A stretch of DNA of 5,148 nucleotides, from the NCBI GenBank assembly GCA_905233595.1, contig CAJOFI010000174.1, forward strand, positions 1-5,148, in the 5' to 3' direction. The stretch is from an uncultured Oscillospiraceae bacterium. Lineage in GTDB: Bacteria; Bacillota; Clostridia; Oscillospirales; Oscillospiraceae. The first letter of the stretch is position 1. Each line of letters starts with the position of its first letter. A program made the position numbers and the translations under genes. The notes beneath the pieces were generated by a model. The model saw only the letters and a program-made list of their open reading frames with translations. It was not told the DNA's origin and ran no database searches. This document shows positions 1-3,949 of the stretch, one piece after another.

Positions 1-536
1 ATGGTGATGATGCCGCCGACCGCCGAGGCCATCTGATCCATCAGGCCGCAGGGCTTGCCGAAGTAGTCGTTCTCGACCCGCTGGCCGAGCTGGGCGATCT
101 CCACGGCGCCCAGCCGCGCGCCGCTCAGATGGCTCGCGATCGTCCCGAGCAGCACCTCAAAGGCCGCCGAGGACGAAAGCCCGCTGCCCGGCAGCACCGT
201 GGAGCTGACCACCGCGTCAAAGCCCGTTTTCAGCCCCGTTCCCGCCGCGACGCCGCGAATGAGCGCGGCGGTCGTGCCGAACTCCTCCTCACGGATCGAA
301 AGCTCGTCCAGGCCGATCTCGCAGAGGGGGTAGCCCTCCGAGAGGACGCGGATGACGTTCCCGCCGTTCTCCGCCACCGCCGCCACGGTCTCGAGGCTCA
401 CCGCCCCGGCGAGCACGCGCCCGAGCTGGTGGTCAGTGTGGTTGCCGCCGATCTCCGTGCGCCCCGGCGCGGAGAAGACATAGCGCGCTTTTCTGCCAAA
501 GGTCTTCAAAAATCTGTCCTTGAGCTGTTCGTACAT
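1..536 (-). CDS. galK: Galactokinase, N-terminal part (cut by window start)
   Basis: Galactokinase phosphorylates alpha-D-galactose to galactose-1-phosphate with ATP, the first committed step of the cytoplasmic Leloir pathway. The 178 visible residues carry the family signatures in order. The sugar-binding signature GRTEIGGNHTDH is at 25-36 and its Arg26 is the expected catalytic arginine. The GHMP-kinase ATP loop LPGSGLSSSAAFE is at 115-127, and CGLMDQ at 163-168 holds the expected catalytic base Asp167. Bacterial galactokinases have about 390-430 residues, so more than half lies beyond base 1. The ATG at 536-534 is chosen because GGGAGGG lies about 9 nt upstream on the minus strand and the protein begins at the usual distance before the GRTEIGGNHTDH motif. 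No other gal gene is visible, so the operon cannot be judged. The family assignment is firm. Confidence 0.95.
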   Translation of the reverse strand, partial: MYEQLKDRFLKTFGRKARYVFSAPGRTEIGGNHTDHQLGRVLAGAVSLETVAAVAENGGNVIRVLSEGYPLCEIGLDELSIREEEFGTTAALIRGVAAGTGLKTGFDAVVSSTVLPGSGLSSSAAFEVLLGTIASHLSGARLGAVEIAQLGQRVENDYFGKPCGLMDQMASAVGGIIT

Positions 537-568
537 TCTCTGTACCCTCCCATGAAACATCTCTATTT

Positions 569-597
569 ATTATAAATTATTATAAAACTCGGTAACG
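569..597 (-). promoter_or_regulatory. galK: Possible galK promoter (-10 hexamers)
   Basis: The AT-rich leader upstream of galK contains two exact TATAAT hexamers on the minus strand, at 574-569 and 584-579, in an otherwise GC-rich setting. The better placed one leaves a leader of about 25-30 nt before the galK start. No convincing -35 box sits 17 nt upstream: the position holds CGTTAC. The call rests on the -10 match and location only. Confidence 0.35.
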
Positions 598-600
598 ATT

Positions 601-739
601 CCGTCCTGTGCAAAAAAGAACAAGCATGCATGTCCTTCCCCCGGCGGGGGAAGCTTCCTCCCCCCTTTTGTCCGCTGCGCAGACATCCCTGCGGGCTCCT
701 TTCGCCGCGGCGTAAATCCCCGCAAGGGGTACGGAAGCG
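601..739. repeat. Hairpin-rich intergenic spacer between dus and galK
   Basis: This noncoding stretch is packed with short inverted repeats. There is a perfect 8-bp stem with a GGC loop (CTTCCCCC/GGGGGAAG, 635-653), an overlapping HindIII-type palindrome AAGCTT (651-656), the palindrome CTGCGCAG (675-682), the palindrome CGCCGCGGCG (703-712), and CCCC-GCAA-GGGG (718-729) 10 nt beyond the dus stop codon. A T-rich run on the minus strand (TTCTTTTTT, near 611-620) follows the strongest hairpin only after a gap of about 15 nt or more, so this is at best a poor intrinsic terminator for dus. The density and variety of palindromes suggest a REP-like intergenic repeat. That cannot be tested without other copies from the genome. 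Confidence 0.45.
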
Positions 740-1711
740 TTACTTCAAATCGCGCTTGATTTCCTTCACAATACGCTCGATATCCGCCATCGTCTCCACG
801 CGCACGAGCTGGCTGCGGTAGTACGCGCCGTGCGCCACGCCGTGCAGATACCAGGGCAGATGGTGCCGCGCCTCGAGGCAGGCGATGCGCTCCCCGCTGA
901 ATTCGGCGAGCGCGCGGATCTGCGCGAGCGCCGTATCCATCCGTTCGGAGAGGGGCGGGAGCGGCGGCTCCGCCTCGCCCTCGACGGCGGCCTTCGCCTG
1001 CGCGAAGAGCCAGGGGTTCCCGAAGGCGCCGCGCCCGATCATGCAGAGGTCGGCGCCCGTATAGCGCAGGATGTGCGCCGCGTCCGCGCCGGTAAACACG
1101 TCGCCGTTTGCACTCACGGGGATGGAGACGGCCTGCTTGACTTCGCGGATGACGTCCCAGTCCGCGCGCCCGGCGTACATCTGCACCCGCGTGCGCCCGT
1201 GCACCGCGATGGCGGCGGCGCCGGCGGCCTCGACAGTCTTGGCAAACTCCACCGCGTTCACGCTCCCGGCGTCCCAGCCCTTGCGAAACTTCACGGTCAC
1301 GGGCTTGTCCACCGCGCGCACCACGGCCTCGACAATCCTTCCGGCGAGCGCCGGGTCGCGCATCAGCGCAGAGCCGTCCCCCGCCTTGACGATCTTTCCC
1401 ACGGGGCAGCCCATGTTGATGTCCAGAACATCCGCCCCCGAGAGCTCCAGCGCCAGCGGCGCGGCCTCCGCCATGATCTCCGGCTCGTGGCCGAAGATCT
1501 GCGCGGCGACCGGGTGCCCATCCGCGGGGCAGTAGAGCAGGGACTTCGTTTTCTCGTCCTTGTAGACCAGCGCCTTGGCCGAGACCATCTCGGTCGTCGT
1601 GAGCGCCGCCCCCTGCGCGCGGCAGACGGCGCGGAAGGCGAAGTCCGTCACCCCCGCCATGGGCGCAAGCACCACGCGAGAAAAAAGTTGTACGGTTCCG
1701 ATCTTTACCAT
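740..1711 (-). CDS. dus: tRNA-dihydrouridine synthase, DusB-like
   Basis: This is an FMN-dependent enzyme that reduces specific uridines of the tRNA D-loop to dihydrouridine using NADPH, in the cytoplasm. The 323 residues match the usual 320-335. The TIM-barrel start LAPMAGVTDFAFR is at 15-27. The active-site motif DINMGCPVGKIVK (97-109) contains the catalytic Cys102. Substrate and flavin motifs follow: KFRKGWD (141-147), HGRTR with His171, ANGDV (201-205) and MIGRGAFGNPW (224-234). The C-terminal helical domain follows from about 255. Motif wording is closest to the DusB branch, but Firmicutes Dus paralogs are hard to separate by eye. The ATG at 1711-1709 is preceded by AGGAG with a 5-nt gap. 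The upstream repeat cluster begins only about 14-25 bp before the start, so any dus promoter must lie inside or beyond the repeats. Confidence 0.94.
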   Translation of the reverse strand: MVKIGTVQLFSRVVLAPMAGVTDFAFRAVCRAQGAALTTTEMVSAKALVYKDEKTKSLLYCPADGHPVAAQIFGHEPEIMAEAAPLALELSGADVLDINMGCPVGKIVKAGDGSALMRDPALAGRIVEAVVRAVDKPVTVKFRKGWDAGSVNAVEFAKTVEAAGAAAIAVHGRTRVQMYAGRADWDVIREVKQAVSIPVSANGDVFTGADAAHILRYTGADLCMIGRGAFGNPWLFAQAKAAVEGEAEPPLPPLSERMDTALAQIRALAEFSGERIACLEARHHLPWYLHGVAHGAYYRSQLVRVETMADIERIVKEIKRDLK

Positions 1712-1724
1712 AATGACTCCTGAG

Positions 1725-1842
1725 ATAGCGAATAGTGAAGAGTGAAGAGTGAAAAGTTAAGGTGTCGCTTCGCGACAATTATAATCTGTCCCCGCAGGGG
1801 ACACCATAACTGTTCACTCTTCACCTTTCACTGTTCACTTTG
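1725..1842. repeat. Inverted-repeat, double-hairpin element, copy 1
   Basis: A compact symmetrical element. The core holds hairpin A (TGTCGC-TTC-GCGACA, 1763-1777), the self-complementary spacer ATTATAAT (1778-1785), and hairpin B (TGTCCCC-GCA-GGGGACA, 1787-1803). The core is flanked by inverted arms: 1743-1766 is complementary to 1800-1823 with only 2 mismatches in 24, and weaker pairing continues outward to about 1725 and 1842. The arms are built of heptamers that all begin TGAA when read inward: three on the left (1736-1756) and four on the right (1810-1837, minus strand). No open reading frame lies inside, so any mobility would need proteins supplied elsewhere, as for a MITE. The arms share their inner bases with hairpins A and B, so the long stem and the two short hairpins exclude each other in part. 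Confidence 0.8.
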
Positions 1843-1861
1843 CCGAAAAGCGGCCAGTGAA
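1834..1861. repeat. Linker hairpin between the two repeat copies
   Basis: TTCACT (1834-1839) pairs with AGTGAA (1856-1861). Inside this, GCCG (1842-1845) pairs with CGGC (1851-1854) around an AAAAG loop. The hairpin joins the right arm of copy 1 to the truncated left end of copy 2. It may be an old arm-arm junction left when the copies came together. Confidence 0.5.
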
Positions 1862-1910
1862 GGCGTCGCTTCGCGACAATTATAATTCGTCCCCGCAGGG
1901 GACACCATAA
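1856..1910. repeat. Double-hairpin element core, copy 2
   Basis: This is a second copy of the core, aligned without gaps to 1755-1809 at an offset of exactly 101 bp, with 4 differences in 55. Hairpin A (GTCGC-TTC-GCGAC, 1865-1877), the ATTATAAT spacer (1879-1886) and hairpin B (GTCCCC-GCA-GGGGAC, 1889-1903) all keep their pairing. The outermost T-A pair of each hairpin is lost by changes at 1864 and 1888. The left heptamer arm is almost absent (only AGTGAAGG remains), while the right side continues into a greatly expanded heptamer array. Confidence 0.85.
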
Positions 1911-1987
1911 TTCTTCATTCTTCATTCTTCAGTCTTCAGTCTTCAGTCTTCAGTCTTCAGTCTTCAGTCTTCAGTCTTCAGTCTTCA
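1911..1987. repeat. Tandem heptamer array, 11 units
   Basis: There are eleven perfect 7-bp units without interruption: three TTCTTCA (1911-1931) followed by eight GTCTTCA (1932-1987). On the minus strand these read TGAAGAC x8 then TGAAGAA x3, pointing inward to the copy 2 core, in the same orientation and phase as the heptamers flanking copy 1. The array overlaps the last codons and stop of exoA (TGA at 1980-1978). Identical neighbouring units suggest recent slippage expansion, so the unit number probably varies between strains. Confidence 0.97.
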
Positions 1988-2698
1988 TTTAATACGAGTC
2001 CCACCGGGCAGTGGTCGCTGCCCATCACCTCGGGCAGGATGAAGGCGTCCCGCACCTTCTCCCGCAGGCGGTCGGAGATCACGAAGTAGTCGATGCGCCA
2101 GCCGACGTTCCGCGCCCGCGACGCCGCGCGATAGCTCCACCAGGAGTAGGCGTCCCGTTTGTCGGGGTAGAGATAGCGGAAGCTGTCGGTAAAGCCTGCC
2201 GCCAGAAGCTCCGTGAACTTGCCGCGCTCCTCGTCGGAAAAGCCGGCGTTGCCCACGTTCTGCTTGGGGTTTTTCAGGTCGATCTCCTCATGCGCGACGT
2301 TCATATCGCCGCAGACGACGACCGGCTTCTGCCTGTCGAGCTCCACGAGATAGGCGCGGAAGGCGTCCTCCCAGCGCACGCGGTAGTCGATGCGCTTGAG
2401 CCCGTCCTGCGCGTTCGGCGTGTAGACGCACACGAGGAAGAAGTTTTCGTATTCGAGCGAGGTTATAGCGCACGGAGAGCGGCGTGTGTCTGGTAAAGAT
2501 CGCGGTGCCGGAATAGCCCTTCTTCTCCGCGTAGCTCCAGTAGCTCTCGTAGCCGGGGAAGGCCATGTCGATCTGCCCGGCCTGCAGCTTCGTCTCCTGC
2601 AGGCAGAAGAAGTCCGCGTCCAGCTCGCGGAACACGTCCTCAAAGCCCTTGCTCCTCGCCGCCCGCAGGCCGTTTACGTTCCAGGAAATGAATTTCAT
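1978..2698 (-). pseudogene. exoA: Exodeoxyribonuclease III with a frameshifting internal deletion
   Basis: ExoA/Xth enzymes are AP endonucleases and 3'-5' exonucleases of base-excision repair. The first frame starts at ATG 2698 and encodes MKFISWNVNGLRA (Asn7), FCLQETKLQ (Glu35), GYSGTAIF and PLSVRY, ending in register at Tyr78 (2467-2465). The second frame resumes at 2466 with ITSLEYENFFLV and carries VYTPN, the catalytic GDMNVAHEE (Asp and Asn), AGFSDEER, YSWWSYRA, VGWRIDYFV and the terminal GSDHCPV, then stops at 1978. The two parts give 78 + 162 = 240 residues against about 252 in Bacillus ExoA. The segment normally between PLSVxYG and ITLEYEN (an EEHDxEGRV-type loop, about 13 residues) is missing. 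The best fit is a loss of about 41 bp. All catalytic residues survive but in two frames, so no full enzyme can be made unless this is an assembly error. The start has GGAGG 7 nt upstream and overlaps the trmB stop as ATGA, implying translational coupling. Confidence 0.88.
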
Positions 2699-3429
2699 TT
2701 GGTATCCTCCACGCTCTGCTGATAGCCCCGCGCGTCCACCAGCGACGCGCCGCGAAGCCGCGGCAGCGTCCCCGCCGCCGTGCCCTTGGTCGCGGCGGTC
2801 TTTGTCGCGACGAGGCGGTTGATCTTCATGCCCTCGGCGGTGAACTTCGCCTCATAGTCGGTCATCACGCCGACAACGCCGTTTTCGTGCAGGTCGTGCG
2901 TCACTTCGCTGAGCGCCCAGCCCTCGCTTTTCAGCACCTCGACCGACCAGTCGAAAAGCGGGGTGTTGTCGGTCTTGAAGTGAAGCTCGCCGCCCTCCTT
3001 CAGCGCGTCGGCGTACAGGCGCAGAAAGCCAGGCGCCGTCAGGCGGAGCTTCGCGTCCCGGCTCTTCGGCCAGGGGTCGCAGAAGTTGACGTACAGGCGG
3101 TCGATCTCGCCGGGGGCGAAGATCTCCGGCAGCTTTGCCGCGTCCGTGTCCATAAAGCGCACGTTCCTGAGTCCCAGCGCCTGCACCCGCTCCATCGCGA
3201 GGATCATCGCGTCCGGCACCCGCTCGATGGCGAGCAGTAGCGTCTCCGGCATCATCTCCGCCGTTCCGGCGGTAAAGCGCCCCTTGCCGCAGCCAAGCTC
3301 CACGTAGAGCTTTTCAAAGCCCGGCAGCGCCTGCAGCCAGCCACCCCGCAGCGCGCCCGGCTCCTTCACCAGCAGTTCGGCGCATTTTTCCATCCTCGGC
3401 TCCAGATTATGCCGTTTTCTCATTCTCAT
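2695..3429 (-). CDS. trmB: tRNA (guanine-N7-)-methyltransferase
   Basis: TrmB transfers a methyl group from S-adenosylmethionine to N7 of G46 in the tRNA variable loop. In 244 residues it shows the SAM-binding loop VELGCGKGRF (43-52), Glu69 and Asp94 at the usual cofactor positions, the signature NFCDPWPKSR (115-124) followed by KLRLT, HFKTDN (150-155), and the C-terminal TDYEAKF (190-196) that matches the family TxYExKF. The ATG at 3429 is preferred: GGAG (3443-3440) lies 10 nt upstream and the protein then starts MRMRK, like Bacillus TrmB. A GTG at 3438 in frame is too close to that site. A tail of about 35 residues after 208, rich in Ala, Thr and Gly, goes beyond the roughly 213-residue Bacillus protein. 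The stop overlaps the exoA start by 4 nt, so the two form an operon. Confidence 0.95.
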   Translation of the reverse strand: MRMRKRHNLEPRMEKCAELLVKEPGALRGGWLQALPGFEKLYVELGCGKGRFTAGTAEMMPETLLLAIERVPDAMILAMERVQALGLRNVRFMDTDAAKLPEIFAPGEIDRLYVNFCDPWPKSRDAKLRLTAPGFLRLYADALKEGGELHFKTDNTPLFDWSVEVLKSEGWALSEVTHDLHENGVVGVMTDYEAKFTAEGMKINRLVATKTAATKGTAAGTLPRLRGASLVDARGYQQSVEDTK

Positions 3430-3455
3430 AGCGTTCACACTCCATTTTCTGTCAC

Positions 3456-3489
3456 ACTATACCATACCATATTCGAGCAAAAACATCAA
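3456..3489 (-). promoter_or_regulatory. Probable trmB-exoA promoter
   Basis: On the minus strand, TTGATG (3489-3484) is separated by 17 nt from TATGGT (3466-3461). The overlapping TGGTATAGT (3464-3456) is an extended -10 form. Either would start transcription a short distance upstream of trmB. It is divergent from the plus-strand promoter at 3502-3530. Confidence 0.45.
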
Positions 3490-3501
3490 TCCAGAAATCT
3501 C

Positions 3502-3530
3502 TTGCATAAGGCAAAAACTTGGTATATAAT
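3502..3530 (+). promoter_or_regulatory. Sigma-A type promoter facing the tRNA region
   Basis: TTGCAT (3502-3507), a spacer of exactly 17 nt and a perfect TATAAT (3525-3530) form a strong housekeeping promoter. The start would be near 3537. It reads into the tRNA-Pro fragment and, with no terminator seen between, probably on to the intact tRNA-Pro. Its strength fits stable-RNA expression. Confidence 0.7.
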
Positions 3531-3536
3531 GAGCAG

Positions 3537-3605
3537 GTCGATGGAGCTTCCTGTCCAGGCTTCGCGCAGGCGAAGAATTGCAAAGCAAGCCTCGTCGGAC
3601 GACGA
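3537..3605 (+). other. Structured leader between the promoter and the tRNA fragment
   Basis: The predicted transcript start region can fold into several hairpins: CTTCGC-GCAG-GCGAAG (3560-3575), TTGC-AAA-GCAA just after it, an enclosing AGGCTT/AAGCCT pair (3557-3562 with 3587-3592), and CGTC-GGAC-GACG near 3593-3604. No coding signal or poly-U tract was seen. It may be simply a tRNA precursor leader or part of a small RNA. Confidence 0.35.
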
Positions 3606-3648
3606 CCGGGTATAGCGCAGTTGGTAGCGCTGGTGGTTTGGGAGCGTG
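3606..3648 (+). pseudogene. tRNA-Pro fragment (5' half only)
   Basis: The 5' half of a tRNA is clear: acceptor strand CCGGGTA (3606-3612), TA, a perfect D-arm (GCGC stems at 3615-3618 and 3627-3630 around AGTTGGTA), anticodon-stem strand GGTGG (3632-3636) and loop TTTGGGA (3637-3643) with anticodon TGG for proline. Beyond the loop the tRNA stops: GCGTG follows instead of CCACC, and no T-arm (GTTCGA-type) or CCA end occurs before the next tRNA. The break falls at the 3' edge of the anticodon loop. CCCGG at 3657-3661 could pair with the acceptor strand, giving a small armless tRNA-like fold, but a decayed tRNA gene is the simpler reading. Confidence 0.75.
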
Positions 3649-3798
3649 TAACACCCCCCGGCAAGACGGAGAAATCCGAAATCCACGGAAGCCTTGCAAA
3701 CACTGGGGTTTCGGCTCTTTGGATATTCCGCAAATACTCCGAAAACCGCCGTTTGACCGCATCTTTGACCACAACGGCAGAAGCAGAAAATTGAATAT
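3649..3798 (+). other. Unassigned spacer between tRNA fragment and tRNA-Pro
   Basis: No gene is supported here. Open frames cross it in both directions but lack family features or convincing start sites. It holds a direct GAAATCC pair (3671-3684), two TTTGACC copies (near 3752-3769), and GGATATTC (3721-3728), which is complementary to GAATATCC (3793-3800), the latter overlapping the first bases of tRNA-Pro. Base composition is lower in GC than the housekeeping block. It may be a remnant of an inserted element. Confidence 0.4.
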
Positions 3799-3874
3799 CC
3801 GGGTGTAGCTCAGATGGTAGAGCGCGTGGTTTGGGACCACGAGGCCGCTGGTTCGAAACCAGTCACTCGGACCA
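3799..3874 (+). tRNA. tRNA-Pro (anticodon UGG)
   Basis: A complete 76-nt cloverleaf with encoded CCA. Acceptor CCGGGTG pairs with CACTCGG (one G-U), the D-arm is GCTC/GAGC, the anticodon arm is CGTGG-TTTGGGA-CCACG with TGG in the loop, the variable loop is AGGCC, and the T-arm is GCTGG-TTCGAAA-CCAGT. The discriminator base is A3871 and CCA is 3872-3874. UGG reads all or most proline codons. It is probably transcribed from the promoter at 3502-3530. An element gene follows its 3' end directly, as is common where tRNA genes serve as integration sites. Confidence 0.97.
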
Positions 3875-3879
3875 AAAAG

Positions 3880-3928
3880 GCGGTTTTTACCGCAGGAAAG
3901 CCGCAGGGATTGCTTCTCTGCGGCTTTT
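3880..3928 (+). terminator. Tandem hairpins with intrinsic terminator after tRNA-Pro
   Basis: The main hairpin pairs GCCGCAG (3900-3906) with CTGCGGC (3918-3924). It can extend inward by three more pairs including one G-U, leaving a 5-nt loop, and is followed by TTTT (3925-3928). A smaller hairpin, GCGGT-TTTT-ACCGC (3880-3893), precedes it. CCGCAGG occurs twice (3890-3896 and 3901-3907), so CTGCGG has two possible partners. The U-tract is short, so readthrough into the next gene, whose ribosome binding site starts 9 nt later, is plausible. Confidence 0.7.
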
Positions 3929-3949
3929 AGTAAAATAAGGAGAGTAAAA

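Noticed and set aside
129..575. Plus-strand open frame opposite galK
   Set aside because: It is the complement of the galactokinase coding region, which shows clear family motifs; this frame has none.
830..1723. Long plus-strand open frame opposite dus
   Set aside because: It is the antisense shadow of a confident dus gene in GC-rich DNA; the translation is Arg/His/Gly-rich with no domain.
570..1778. Long minus-strand open frame of 402 codons overlapping dus in another frame
   Set aside because: It overlaps dus out of frame, has low-complexity Arg/Gly composition, and runs through both repeat-rich spacers.
1787..1803. Hairpin B as a transcription terminator
   Set aside because: Strong stem but no T-tract follows on either strand; the same holds for copy 2.
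1911..1987. CRISPR array
   Set aside because: Seven-base units with no spacers; it is a simple tandem repeat.
2460..2470. Programmed ribosomal frameshift in exoA
   Set aside because: There is no slippery run at the junction, and about 13 conserved family residues are missing, which frameshifting would not explain.
3436..3438. GTG start for trmB
   Set aside because: It lies 1-2 nt from the GGAG site, too close for initiation, and the ATG at 3429 gives the family-typical N-terminus.
3637..3798. Intron interrupting a tRNA-Pro
   Set aside because: No matching 3' exon follows: the next tRNA is complete with its own 5' half, and the interval is too short and lacks visible group I core features.
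3452..3840. Several small open frames on both strands across the promoter and tRNA region
   Set aside because: They cross tRNA genes and promoters, lack ribosome binding sites and family features, and overlap each other in several frames.
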